This document shows, in pieces, positions 8,642 through 16,892 of a stretch of 64,000 nt of DNA; the first letter of the stretch is position 1, and every line of letters starts with the position of its first letter. The notes under the pieces were generated by a model, which was not told where the DNA came from, did not search any database, and saw nothing but the letters and a program-made list of their open reading frames with translations. The translations under genes were made by a program, and so were the position numbers. This DNA comes from Aeromicrobium yanjiei (GTDB taxonomy: Bacteria; Actinomycetota; Actinomycetes; Propionibacteriales; Nocardioidaceae). The stretch spans positions 3,534,001 to 3,598,000 of the forward strand of contig NZ_CP045737.1 in assembly GCF_009649075.1 (NCBI RefSeq), written 5' to 3'.

Positions 8642-8940
8642 GGGTGGACCTCCGTGGGTGTCTGGCCGAGACGCTCGAGGGCCCGCTCGTGCAGGCGTAC
8701 GACCTCACGTCGCAGATCGGCGCGCTCGACCGCAGGCTCCGTCCACGGCACAGTGACGGACACGGTGCGGCCGCGGACCTGCGCGTCCCACGTGCCCCCG
8801 GCACCGTCGAGCCCGGTCATGGTGGCGGCGCTCGCCTCGGGCTCGGCGTACGCCCGGACGATCGTGAGGCTGTCCTCTGTGTGGTCCTCGTTCATGTGCC
8901 GGAGCACGGCCCGGACCACCTCGGCGGGAAATGTCGTCAT
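8638..8940 (-). CDS. DUF2470 protein
   Basis: 100 residues. VVRAVLRHMNEDHTEDSLTIVRAY (N-terminal third) is the signature of DUF2470, the domain found at the C-terminus of haem-utilisation and pyridoxamine-oxidase-like proteins; here it stands alone. The start chosen is the ATG at 8940, preceded by TACCGT at the leaderless spacing. The open frame further upstream is antisense to the next gene. Downstream OsmC overlaps it by 4 nt. A link with haem or oxidative stress is inferred from family and neighbour. Confidence 0.85.
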   Translation of the reverse strand: MTTFPAEVVRAVLRHMNEDHTEDSLTIVRAYAEPEASAATMTGLDGAGGTWDAQVRGRTVSVTVPWTEPAVERADLRREVVRLHERALERLGQTPTEVHP

Positions 8941-8946
8941 GCCTCG

Positions 8947-8952
8947 ACGGTA
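8947..8952 (-). promoter_or_regulatory. -10 box of a probable leaderless transcript (DUF2470-osmC)
   Basis: On the minus strand TACCGT, 6 nt, then the ATG at 8940. It shares a 63-bp intergenic region with the divergent SDR-DUF2867 gene, which has a weaker AACACT-N6-ATG at 8992-8997. Confidence 0.45.
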
Positions 8953-9003
8953 GCCCGTGGAACTGGGGGTGCGGCAGGGGTCCGTGTCCCGAACACTGGG
9001 GGC

Positions 9004-10476
9004 ATGCCCCCCACCCGAAGCCTCGTCACCGGCGCCACCGGCTACGTCGGGGGCCGACTGGTCCCCCAGCTGCTCGACGCCGACCACACGGTCCGGGTGC
9101 TGGTCCGCGACGAGCGCAAGGCCCGGTCGCACGCGTGGTCCGACGACGTCGAGATCGCGGTCGGCGACGCGACGAAGGACGAGGACGTCCGGGCGGCGAT
9201 GCAGGACGTCGACGTCCTGTACTACCTGCTCCACTCGATCGGCACCGGTGGCGACTTCGGTGCGACCGAGAAGGACATGGCGCAGCGCTTCGCCGCGGAG
9301 GCCGAGCGCGCCGGGGTGAGCCGCATCGTCTACCTCGGCGGGATGATCCCCGAGGGCGAGGAGCTGTCGGAGCACCTGAACTCACGCGGGGAGGTCGGCG
9401 ACGTGCTGCTCGCCTCGGGTGTCCCCACGACCGTTCTCCAGGCCGGTGTCGTCATCGGATCGGGCTCGGCGTCGTTCGAGATGCTCCGCTACCTGACCGA
9501 GCGGCTGCCCGTGATGGTCACCCCGACGTGGGTCAGCACGCGCATCCAGCCGATCGCGGTGCGCGACGTCCTGCGCTATCTCGTCGGCGCGGCAGACATG
9601 CCGTCCGACGTCAGCCGGCGCTTCGACATCGGCGGCCCGGAGGTGCTGACGTACCTCGACCTGATGCAGCGGTTCGCGGCGATCTCCGGGCTCCCGCGTC
9701 GGCGCGTCCTCAAGGTGCCGGTGCTCTCGCCGGGCCTGTCGAGCCACTGGATCGGCCTGATCACCCCCGTCCCCGCGAGCCTCGCGCGACCGCTGGTCGA
9801 GTCCTTGCGCAACACGGTCGTCGCGGGCGAGACCGACATCAAGACGTACGTCCCGGACCCGCCCGAGGGCCTGATCGCCTTCGACCGCTCGGTCGAGCTG
9901 GCCCTCACCAAGGTCCAGGACCTGGACGTGCCGACAAGCTGGTCGTCCGCCGCCACCGCGGGCGCACCGGCCGAGGGCCTGCCGACCGATCCCGACTGGG
10001 CCGGCGGCTCGCTCTACAAGGACGAGCGGACCCGCGAGGTCCACGCGTTACCCGAGAGCCTGTGGCAGGTCGTGGAGGGCATCGGGGGCCGCAACGGCTG
10101 GTACTCGTGGCGCCTCGCGTGGTGGGTGCGCGGGGTGCTGGACCGGATGGTCGGCGGTCCGGGCCTGCGTCGCGGCCGGCGCAACCCGCGCCACCTCGCT
10201 GTCGGCGACGCGGTCGACTTCTGGCGGGTCGAGGAGACCGACGGCCACTCGTTCCTGCGGCTGCGCGCCGAGATGCGGCTGCCGGGCCTGGCCTGGCTGG
10301 AGATGCAGGTCGGCTCGACCGAGGGCGGGACCACGACCTTCCACCACCGCGCCCTGTTCCATCCCAAGGGACTGCTCGGACATCTCTACTGGTGGTCGGT
10401 CTGGCCGTTCCACGGAATAGTCTTCGGCTCGATGCAGCGTAATATCGCGGAGGCCGCAGAAGCGCTCGAGCAGTGA
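9004..10476 (+). CDS. NAD(P)-binding SDR fused to DUF2867
   Basis: 490 residues. The atypical SDR domain (about 1-300) begins with VTGATGYVGGRLVPQLL. It contains YYLLHSIGTGG and YLGGMIPEGE, as in the UbiB/YbjT-like group of NAD(P)H-binding proteins. The C-terminal DUF2867 (about 335-490) contains DFWRVEETDGHSFLRLRAEM and ends with WSVWPFHGIVFGSM, a conserved membrane-proximal signature. No signal peptide. Proteins of this layout are annotated as putative membrane-associated reductases; the reaction is unknown. The following DUF1206 gene begins directly behind it, suggesting joint transcription. Confidence 0.85.
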   Translation: MPPTRSLVTGATGYVGGRLVPQLLDADHTVRVLVRDERKARSHAWSDDVEIAVGDATKDEDVRAAMQDVDVLYYLLHSIGTGGDFGATEKDMAQRFAAEAERAGVSRIVYLGGMIPEGEELSEHLNSRGEVGDVLLASGVPTTVLQAGVVIGSGSASFEMLRYLTERLPVMVTPTWVSTRIQPIAVRDVLRYLVGAADMPSDVSRRFDIGGPEVLTYLDLMQRFAAISGLPRRRVLKVPVLSPGLSSHWIGLITPVPASLARPLVESLRNTVVAGETDIKTYVPDPPEGLIAFDRSVELALTKVQDLDVPTSWSSAATAGAPAEGLPTDPDWAGGSLYKDERTREVHALPESLWQVVEGIGGRNGWYSWRLAWWVRGVLDRMVGGPGLRRGRRNPRHLAVGDAVDFWRVEETDGHSFLRLRAEMRLPGLAWLEMQVGSTEGGTTTFHHRALFHPKGLLGHLYWWSVWPFHGIVFGSMQRNIAEAAEALEQ

Positions 10477-10484
10477 GGACCGAC

Positions 10485-11306
10485 ATGACGATGAGCCCCG
10501 GACGGGCCGGCAGCCAGGCGCAGCACAGCACCTGGCTCAAGCGGGGGGCCCGGGTGGGACTGGTCGCCTTCGGCGTCGTGCACCTGCTCATCGCCTGGAT
10601 CGCGCTGCAGGTCGCGTGGTCGGGAGGCGGCAACGCCAGCAGCGGCGGAGCGCTCAAGACCCTGGCCGACCAGCCGCTCGGCCGCACGATCTTGTGGGTC
10701 CTCGCCCTCGGTCTCGTCGCCCTGGCCGTGTGGCAGATCGCCACCGCCATCTGGGGCTTCCAGACCGAGGACGACCCCAAGCGGCTGTGGAAGCGCGGGG
10801 TCGCCGGCGGTCGTGCAGTCGTCTACGGCGCGGTCGCCTTCTCCGCGGGCAAGATCGCCGTCGGCTCCGGCGGCTCGTCCGGCAATGACTCCAAGCAGGA
10901 GGACGTCACCGCCCAGCTGCTCTCCGCGCCTGCCGGACGTGTGCTGGTCGCGGCGGTCTGTCTCGCGATCCTGGCCGTGGCCGCGAGCCAGGTGCGCCGG
11001 GGTCTCGCGGAGAAGTTCACGCACGACCTCGAGCCCGCGGCGACGAGCGGTGACTCCGGCCGCATGGTCATGGTGCTCGGCAAGGTCGGCTACGTCGCGA
11101 AGGGCATCTCGCTCGGCATCGTCGGTCTGCTGTTCGGCTGGGCGGCGCTGTCGTACGACCCCGACAAGGCCGGCGGGCTGGACGATGCGCTGAAGACGGT
11201 GCGCGACCAGCCGTTCGGCCCCTACCTGCTCTCGGCCGTCGCCGTCGGCCTCGCGGCGTTCGGCCTGTTCTGCTTCGCGTGGGCGAAGCACGCCAAGACC
11301 CGCTGA
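10485..11306 (+). CDS. DUF1206 integral membrane protein
   Basis: About 273 residues with six predicted membrane helices arranged as three repeated pairs, as in DUF1206: LVAFGVVHLLIAWIALQVAW, ILWVLALGLVALAVWQIAT, and later pairs ending LSAVAVGLAAFGLFCFAWA. The repeated LKTLADQPLGRTIL and LKTVRDQPFGPYLL segments show the internal duplication. The ATG at 10485 is chosen because TGAGGAC lies at ribosome-site distance; a GTG at 10473 overlaps the previous stop and is the alternative. Function unknown; actinobacteria commonly carry it. Confidence 0.85.
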   Translation: MTMSPGRAGSQAQHSTWLKRGARVGLVAFGVVHLLIAWIALQVAWSGGGNASSGGALKTLADQPLGRTILWVLALGLVALAVWQIATAIWGFQTEDDPKRLWKRGVAGGRAVVYGAVAFSAGKIAVGSGGSSGNDSKQEDVTAQLLSAPAGRVLVAAVCLAILAVAASQVRRGLAEKFTHDLEPAATSGDSGRMVMVLGKVGYVAKGISLGIVGLLFGWAALSYDPDKAGGLDDALKTVRDQPFGPYLLSAVAVGLAAFGLFCFAWAKHAKTR

Positions 11307-11363
11307 CCACCGGGCCGCGCCGCTCACCCGGCTCTCGCGGTTGCGCCATCGAGGCGCCAGTCA

Positions 11364-11369
11364 CAGGAT
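11364..11369 (+). promoter_or_regulatory. Weak -10 box, probable leaderless transcript
   Basis: CAGGAT, 6 nt, then the ATG at 11376. It keeps only the A2 and T6 positions of the consensus; no other ribosome site is visible. Confidence 0.3.
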
Positions 11370-11375
11370 GAGCGC

Positions 11376-12863
11376 ATGCACCTGTTCCGGATGAAGTCGG
11401 TCGAACGCTCGATCGCCGAGACCGACGAGCCGGAGCACCGGCTCAAGAAGGAGCTCTCCGCCTGGGACCTCACGGTCTTCGGTGTGGGCGTCATGGTCGG
11501 CACGGGAATCTTCGTGCTGACCGGCGAGCAGGCGTACGTCAACGCCGGCCCGGCGATCGTCATCTCCTTCATCCTCGCCGGCATCACCTGCGGGTTGGCG
11601 GCCCTGTGCTATGCCGAGTTCGCCTCGACGGTGCCGGTGGCCGGCAGCGCCTACACGTTCTCCTACGCGACGCTGGGCGAGCTGGTGGCCTGGATCATCG
11701 GCTGGGACCTCGTGCTGGAGCTGGCCCTGGGCGCGGCGGTCGTCGCGCGCGGCTGGTCGGCGTACCTGCAGTCGCTGTTCGACCTGCCCACCTGGCTGGC
11801 GGGCGACGAGGCGATACCCGACTTCGGGGCGATCGCGATCGTCCTGGCGCTGACGGCGGTCGGCGTTCTCGGCACCAAGCTGTCCGGGCGCATCACCTCG
11901 ATCCTGGTCGTCGTGAAGGTCGCGGTCGTGACCTTCGTGATCGTGGCCGGGCTGTTCTTCATCAAGGCCTCCAACTACAAGCCGTTCATCCCCGACTCCA
12001 AGCCCGCGCCCGAGGCGTCGGGGCTGGACTCGACGCTGCTGCAGACGGTGTTCGGCGTCGACCCGACGGTCTTCGGCGTCTACGGCATCATCGCCGCGGC
12101 GTCCGTCGTGTTCTTCGCCTACATCGGCTTCGACATCGTCGCGACCTCCGCGGAGGAGACCAAGAACCCGCAGCGGGACGTCCCGCGCGGCATCCTCGGC
12201 TCGCTCGCGATCGTCACGGTGCTCTACGCCGCGGTCGCCTTCGTGGTCACCGGCATGCTAAAGTACAGCGACGAGCGGATGAACACCGCCGCCCCCCTCG
12301 CCGAGGCGTTCCGGGCCAACGATCTCGGCTGGGCGAGCAAGATCATCTCGGTCGGCGCGGTCGCCGGCCTCACGACCGTCGTGCTGGTCCTCATGCTGGG
12401 CCAGGCGCGCGTGCTCTTCGCGATGTCCCGCGACGGTCTCCTGCCCGTCGGTCTCGCGCGGGTGCACCCGCGCTTCGGCACTCCGTACCGCATCACGATC
12501 GTCACGGGCCTGTTCGTGGCAGCGCTCGCAGGCTTCGTGCCGCTCTCGGAGCTGTCCAAGCTCGTGAGCATCGGCACCCTGTTCGCCTTCGTCCTGGTGT
12601 CGGTCGGCGTCATCATCCTGCGCCGCACCCGCGCGGACCTGCACCGTCCGTTCCGCGTCCCGGGGGTGCCGCTCATCCCGGCACTGTCCGTCGCGGCGTG
12701 CCTGTGGCTCATGGTCAACCTGTCGGTCGAGACCTGGATCCGGTTCCTGATCTGGTTGCTGATCGGCTTCGTCGTCTACTTCACGTACGGCTACCGGCGC
12801 TCGCGACTCGGTCGTGGTCTGCGCCAGGCGGGTGCCGACGAAGGGGCTGCCCCGCCGGAGTGA
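11376..12863 (+). CDS. APC-superfamily amino acid permease (cationic amino acid type)
   Basis: 495 residues, 12 or more hydrophobic segments. The first helix GVGVMVGTGIFVLTG (about 36-50) is the substrate-binding unwound helix of the APC fold. AGITCGLAALCYAEFAS (about 69-85) matches the second helix, and AYIGFDIVATSAEETKNPQRD (split across about 248-268) is characteristic of cationic amino acid transporters (YfnA/CAT type). Inner-membrane uptake of an amino acid by proton symport is the family role. It stands alone and converges with a GNAT gene. Confidence 0.9.
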   Translation: MHLFRMKSVERSIAETDEPEHRLKKELSAWDLTVFGVGVMVGTGIFVLTGEQAYVNAGPAIVISFILAGITCGLAALCYAEFASTVPVAGSAYTFSYATLGELVAWIIGWDLVLELALGAAVVARGWSAYLQSLFDLPTWLAGDEAIPDFGAIAIVLALTAVGVLGTKLSGRITSILVVVKVAVVTFVIVAGLFFIKASNYKPFIPDSKPAPEASGLDSTLLQTVFGVDPTVFGVYGIIAAASVVFFAYIGFDIVATSAEETKNPQRDVPRGILGSLAIVTVLYAAVAFVVTGMLKYSDERMNTAAPLAEAFRANDLGWASKIISVGAVAGLTTVVLVLMLGQARVLFAMSRDGLLPVGLARVHPRFGTPYRITIVTGLFVAALAGFVPLSELSKLVSIGTLFAFVLVSVGVIILRRTRADLHRPFRVPGVPLIPALSVAACLWLMVNLSVETWIRFLIWLLIGFVVYFTYGYRRSRLGRGLRQAGADEGAAPPE

Positions 12864-12872
12864 GCGGTGGTC

Positions 12873-13430
12873 TCAGCGCCACTCGTCGGCCAGGAGCGCA
12901 TAGACGTACTCGTCCTGCCAGCCGCGGTCGCGGTGGAGCGAGTCACTCACGTGGTGGGCCTCGCGCCGCATGCCGAGGCGTTCCATCAGGCGCCACGAGG
13001 GCTCGTTGGCGGTGAAGCACGCGGCCAGCACGCGCCGCACGCCCAGCTCGTCGAAACAGATCCGGATCAGCTCACGCACCGCCTCGGTCGCCAGGCCCTG
13101 CCCGTGCTGCGCCGGGTCGAACGTCCAGCCGAGCTCGGCCTCGGTCGCGGCGGCGGAGGTCGCCACCTCGCGCTGCCCGTACGCGTCCTTGATCGTGACC
13201 AGGAGGTCACCGATCACCTGACCGTCACGCTCCACGATCACGGCGGTGCCGCCGTCCCCGAAGCGATCCGCAAGCGACTCGACGTCGACGGAGGTGCTCG
13301 TGATCCACTCCGCGACGTCAGGACGGGATCGGTACGCGAAGATCTCCGGCACGTCGTCGGGAGCGAATCTCCGCAGCACCAGCCGCTGGGTGACGGCGGG
13401 CCAGGAAGCGAGGTCGAGGACTGAGGTCAC
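12873..13430 (-). CDS. GNAT N-acetyltransferase (RimJ/RimL type)
   Basis: 185 residues from GTG. LVLRRFAPDDVPEIFAYRS is the typical N-terminal start. ELGWTFDPAQHGQGLATEAV (about 97-116) contains the acetyl-CoA pyrophosphate loop (Q-H-G-Q-G-L-A). ACFTANEPSWRLMERLGM (about 137-154) is the C-terminal signature of the RimJ/RimL group. Transfers acetyl from acetyl-CoA to an amine; the target could be a ribosomal protein terminus or a small amine. A CACGAT-N6-GTG arrangement hints at a leaderless mRNA. Confidence 0.88.
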   Translation of the reverse strand: MTSVLDLASWPAVTQRLVLRRFAPDDVPEIFAYRSRPDVAEWITSTSVDVESLADRFGDGGTAVIVERDGQVIGDLLVTIKDAYGQREVATSAAATEAELGWTFDPAQHGQGLATEAVRELIRICFDELGVRRVLAACFTANEPSWRLMERLGMRREAHHVSDSLHRDRGWQDEYVYALLADEWR

Positions 13431-13448
13431 GCGGTCATCGTGACATGC

Positions 13449-14066
13449 TCAGCGGTGCGCGGTCACGGTGAAGTGGTGGGTCGCCGCCTCGACGATGTCG
13501 CCGGGCGAGGTCTCGAGCGTGCCCTCGATCCACGCGGTCACCAGCTCGGCCACGCCACCGATGAACATCGTGGCCGCCAGGCGTCCCTCCTCCTGGCTCC
13601 AGGCCTGCGGGCCGTACAGCTCGCGCGCCTCGTGCTGCGCGAGCTCGGCGAACTGGCGCAGGAGACGGGCCCGGTGCGGACGGAGCGCGTCGAGCGACAT
13701 CGACTCCACGATCGCGACCCGTCCCTTGCGGGGGTCGTCGGTGAGGATCTCGACGAAGGCGCCGATGCCGGCACGCACGCGCTCGGTCGGTCCGCCTGCG
13801 GTCTGCTCGACGGCGGCGACCGCCCGCTCGGCGATCTGCGCCGCGATGTCGTCCATCACGGCCTTCAGCGCGTCGTCGAGACCGCTGAAGCACTGGTAGA
13901 AGTAGCGCTCGGTCAGCCCGGCCTCGGCACAGATGCGGGTCATCGTGACCGTGGGTCCGCCGTCTCGCCCCCACACCTGAAGGGTCGCCTCGAGCAGCCG
14001 CGCCCGTCGGTCCGCATGACGTTGCTCGGCGGTCATCCCGCGGTACTGACCTGCCTTGACTGCCAT
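13449..14066 (-). CDS. TetR-family transcriptional regulator
   Basis: About 205 residues from MAVKAGQYRG; other in-frame starts at 14075 and 14036 remain possible because no ribosome site is obvious. The N-terminal helix-turn-helix is VTMTRICAEAGLTERYFYQCF (split about 37-57), the standard TetR recognition region. The C-terminal ligand domain continues to VTAWIEGTLETSPGDIVEAATHHF. It is divergent from a cytochrome P450 and a TetR-type operator lies between them, so it probably represses both itself and the P450-SDR pair. Confidence 0.88.
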   Translation of the reverse strand: MAVKAGQYRGMTAEQRHADRRARLLEATLQVWGRDGGPTVTMTRICAEAGLTERYFYQCFSGLDDALKAVMDDIAAQIAERAVAAVEQTAGGPTERVRAGIGAFVEILTDDPRKGRVAIVESMSLDALRPHRARLLRQFAELAQHEARELYGPQAWSQEEGRLAATMFIGGVAELVTAWIEGTLETSPGDIVEAATHHFTVTAHR

Positions 14067-14078
14067 GCAGAACATATT

Positions 14079-14094
14079 GACAGAACGCTCTGTC
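14079..14094. promoter_or_regulatory. TetR-type operator between tetR and P450
   Basis: GACAGA-ACGC-TCTGTC, a perfect inverted repeat with 6-bp arms and 4-bp centre, placed in the only space between the two divergent genes. Size and symmetry fit a TetR dimer site. Confidence 0.75.
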
Positions 14095-14103
14095 TGAATC
14101 AAG

Positions 14104-15456
14104 ATGCCTGTTGTGAGCCAGACCACCCTTGCCCCTCCCCGCCGCCGCGGGCTGCCCTACGTGGGCCGCACGCTGTCGTACGTCCGCGACCCCCTGCAGA
14201 TGATGCGATCCCAGTACGACGGCTGGGGGCCGGTCTCCGACATCGACTTCGTCGGCAAGCGCTGGACCGTGCTGCTCGGACCCGATGCGTGCGAGGTCGC
14301 CCTGCGCAACGCCGACAAGGCGTTCGCCAGCGGTGACGGCTGGGGCTACCTCGTCGGCCCGTTCTTCGATCGCGGGCTGATGCTCCTGGACTTCGAGGAG
14401 CACCACCGCCACCGCCGCATCATGCAGTCCGCCTTCACCCGCGACCGCATCGAGGGCTATACCGCCGCGCTGCAGCCGGCCGTCGCGGCAGGCGTCGCGG
14501 CGTGGCAGCCCGGGGCGTCGTTCCTCGCCTACCCCGCACTCAAGGAGCTCACGCTCGACCTGGCCACCGAGGTGTTCATGGGCGGTGCCGACCTCGCGAC
14601 GCCCGACGAGCTCGACCGGGTCAACCAGGCCTTCATCGACTGCGTGCAGTCGGCCACCGCGATGGTGCGGGCGAACGTCCCCGGCACCCGCTGGGGCCGC
14701 GCGATCCGGGGCCGGCGGCTGCTCGAGGAGTTCTTCGGTCGCCATCTCGCGACCAAGCGGGCCGCACCGGGCGACGACCTCTTCTCGGTGCTGTGCCATC
14801 TCGAGACCGAGGACGGCGAGCGGTTCAGCGACGAGGACGTCGTCAACCACATGATCTTCCTGCTCATGGCAGCCCACGACACCTCGACGATCACGGTGTC
14901 GACCGTCATGCAGCAGCTGGGTCAGCATCCGGAGTGGCAGGAGCGTTGCCGCGCCGAGGCGCTCGCCCTCTCCGAGCACCCCACGCTCGCCGAGCTCGAC
15001 GGCCTGGTCGCGATCGACCAGGTCATGAAGGAGAGCCTGCGTCTCGTGCCACCCGTGCCGGTGCTCGCACGACGGACCGTCAAGGAGACCGAGGTCCTGG
15101 GGCACAGCATCCCCGCCGGTCGCCTCGTCGCGGTGATGGTGCACCTGTCCCACCACATGGCAGAGCTGTGGGACGAGCCCGAGCGATTCGACCCCGAGCG
15201 GTTCTCCGACGACCGGCGCGAGGACAAGGTGCACCGCTACGCGTGGGAGCCGTTCGGCGGCGGGGTGCACAAGTGCATCGGCATGTTCTTCGCCGGCGCC
15301 GAGGTCAAGACGATCCTCGTGCACCTGCTGCGGCAGTTCACCTGGACCGTCGAGCCGAGCTATCGCGCCCCCATGAGCTACACCTCGTTGCCGTTCCCCA
15401 AGGACGGCCAGCCCGTCCACCTCACCCGTCGCCCGACCCCCCAGGAGCCGTCATGA
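14104..15456 (+). CDS. Cytochrome P450 (CYP136-like)
   Basis: 450 residues. I-helix AAHDTST at 256-262 (normal A-G-x-D-T oxygen-activation site, with His in place of Gly), ExxR motif ESLR at 310-313, haem loop FGGGVHKCIG with thiolate Cys391. The TetR-P450-SDR neighbourhood is like the mycobacterial Rv3057c-Rv3058c-Rv3059 (cyp136) cluster as I recall it, so CYP136-like is my best guess. Soluble-type P450 needing a ferredoxin from elsewhere. The start could also be GTG at 14113. The downstream SDR overlaps by 4 nt and may oxidise the alcohol product. Confidence 0.9.
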   Translation: MPVVSQTTLAPPRRRGLPYVGRTLSYVRDPLQMMRSQYDGWGPVSDIDFVGKRWTVLLGPDACEVALRNADKAFASGDGWGYLVGPFFDRGLMLLDFEEHHRHRRIMQSAFTRDRIEGYTAALQPAVAAGVAAWQPGASFLAYPALKELTLDLATEVFMGGADLATPDELDRVNQAFIDCVQSATAMVRANVPGTRWGRAIRGRRLLEEFFGRHLATKRAAPGDDLFSVLCHLETEDGERFSDEDVVNHMIFLLMAAHDTSTITVSTVMQQLGQHPEWQERCRAEALALSEHPTLAELDGLVAIDQVMKESLRLVPPVPVLARRTVKETEVLGHSIPAGRLVAVMVHLSHHMAELWDEPERFDPERFSDDRREDKVHRYAWEPFGGGVHKCIGMFFAGAEVKTILVHLLRQFTWTVEPSYRAPMSYTSLPFPKDGQPVHLTRRPTPQEPS

Positions 15457-16277
15457 ACCGATCCCTTCGCCACCAGCTCGTCGTCATCACCGGAGCCGGT
15501 CGTGGCATCGGGCGCGCGACCGCGACCCGTTTCGCCGCCGAGGGCGCCCGGGTGGTGATCGGCGACCTCGACGACGACGTGGCGGCCAAGGCCGCGCAGC
15601 AGATCGGCCGCGGGGCGGTCGGCCTGACCGTCGACGTCTCGGACCGTGCCTCGTACGCCGCGTTCATCGAGCAGGCGCAGACGCTCGGCCCGGTCGACGT
15701 CCTGGTGAACAACGCCGGCATCATGCCGTTGTCGCCCCTGACCGAGGAGTCCGACGAGGCCACCGACCGCATCCTCGACGTCAACCTGCGGGGCGTCATC
15801 ACCGGCACCAAGCTCGTGATCCCGCAGATGATCGAGCGCGGCCACGGCCACGTCATCAACATCGCGTCCGCGGTGGGCCGCATCGCGGTGGCCAACGGCG
15901 CGACGTACAGCGCGAGCAAGTTCGCCGTGGTCGGCTTCTCCGAGGCGATGCGCTCCGAGCTCAAGCCGCACGGGGTCGACGTCTCGTGCATCCTGCCCAC
16001 CGTGGTCGCGACCGAGCTGGCCGCGGGCGTATCCGCGACCAAGGGCATGCGCGCGGCGCAGCCCGACGACGTCGCGAAGGCCGTGGTCGGCGTCGCGCAC
16101 CGGCCCCAGTTCGAGACCTGGGTCCCCCGGCACAGCAAGGGCATCTTCTACTCCAGCAACGCCCTGCCTCGCCGGCTCAAGGACACCCTCGGTCACGCGA
16201 TCGGCGCCGACCGGGCGCTCAGCGACGTGGACGCCGAGGCCCGGGCCGAGTACGAGCGCCGCGCGGCTCGCCCCTAG
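15453..16277 (+). CDS. Short-chain dehydrogenase partner of the P450
   Basis: 274 residues. Cofactor motif TGAGRGIGRATA (about 14-25); the acidic end of beta-2 (VVIGDLDD) suggests NAD rather than NADP. NNAGIM at about 87-92; catalytic Ser in NIASAVGR and Tyr-Lys in YSASKFA (about 150-156). Classical SDR fold with an extended C-terminus (PRHSKGIFYSSNALPRRLKD). The ATG overlaps the P450 stop, so the two enzymes are made together. Likely oxidises or reduces a hydroxy or keto group made by the P450. Confidence 0.92.
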   Translation: MNRSLRHQLVVITGAGRGIGRATATRFAAEGARVVIGDLDDDVAAKAAQQIGRGAVGLTVDVSDRASYAAFIEQAQTLGPVDVLVNNAGIMPLSPLTEESDEATDRILDVNLRGVITGTKLVIPQMIERGHGHVINIASAVGRIAVANGATYSASKFAVVGFSEAMRSELKPHGVDVSCILPTVVATELAAGVSATKGMRAAQPDDVAKAVVGVAHRPQFETWVPRHSKGIFYSSNALPRRLKDTLGHAIGADRALSDVDAEARAEYERRAARP

Positions 16278-16888
16278 TCGGGCAGCCGGAGCTCGGCCGC
16301 CTCCACCGTCGCGGTCGCGACCGCGTCCAGGAGCCCCTCGACGCTCGTCGCCGCCAGCAGCGACAACTGGTCGTACGCCCCGATGGGCGCGATCGCGGCG
16401 AGCTGCCACAGCGCCGCGAGCGGCTCGTCGGCCAGGCCGATCGTGGACGGCCAGCGCTGCTCCTCGAACTCGCTGATGCGCGCCATCGTCACCCGGACGA
16501 GCTCCTCGACCTCGTCGAAGCGATCGCGCCACCGCTCGTCCCATTCCAGGGCCGGACGCAGGCGCACGGTGGCGCGGGGATATGGAGCCTCCGGCAGCCA
16601 CTCGACCACCTCGAAGCGTCGACCGCCCTGCGCCAGGAGGGAGATGAAGCCGTCGCCCTCGCCGACCTCCACGACCTGCGCGACCGTGCCCGTGGCGAAC
16701 CGGTGCTCGCCGCCGCCGACCTCGTGCCCGCGCTCGATCAGCACGACGCCGAACTCCGCCGGCTCCCGCACCAGGACGTCCTGCAGCATCTGCAGGTAGC
16801 GGTCCTCGAAGATGCGCAGCGGAAGCGGCATCGCCGGGAACAGGACGGACCCCAGCGGGAACATGGGCAGCTCGACGAGATCCTCCAT
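16274..16888 (-). CDS. LON substrate-binding-domain protein
   Basis: 204 residues from MEDLVELPMF. The stretch ELPMFPLGSVLFPAMPLPLRI is the start of the LON N-terminal domain (as in ATP-dependent protease La), followed by FEDRYLQMLQDVL. No AAA or protease domain is present, so this is a stand-alone LON-domain protein, common in actinobacteria and of unproven role. It lies 4 nt after the siderophore ATPase stop and is likely the last gene of that operon, although functionally unrelated. Confidence 0.85.
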   Translation of the reverse strand: MEDLVELPMFPLGSVLFPAMPLPLRIFEDRYLQMLQDVLVREPAEFGVVLIERGHEVGGGEHRFATGTVAQVVEVGEGDGFISLLAQGGRRFEVVEWLPEAPYPRATVRLRPALEWDERWRDRFDEVEELVRVTMARISEFEEQRWPSTIGLADEPLAALWQLAAIAPIGAYDQLSLLAATSVEGLLDAVATATVEAAELRLPD

Positions 16889-16892
16889 CGGA

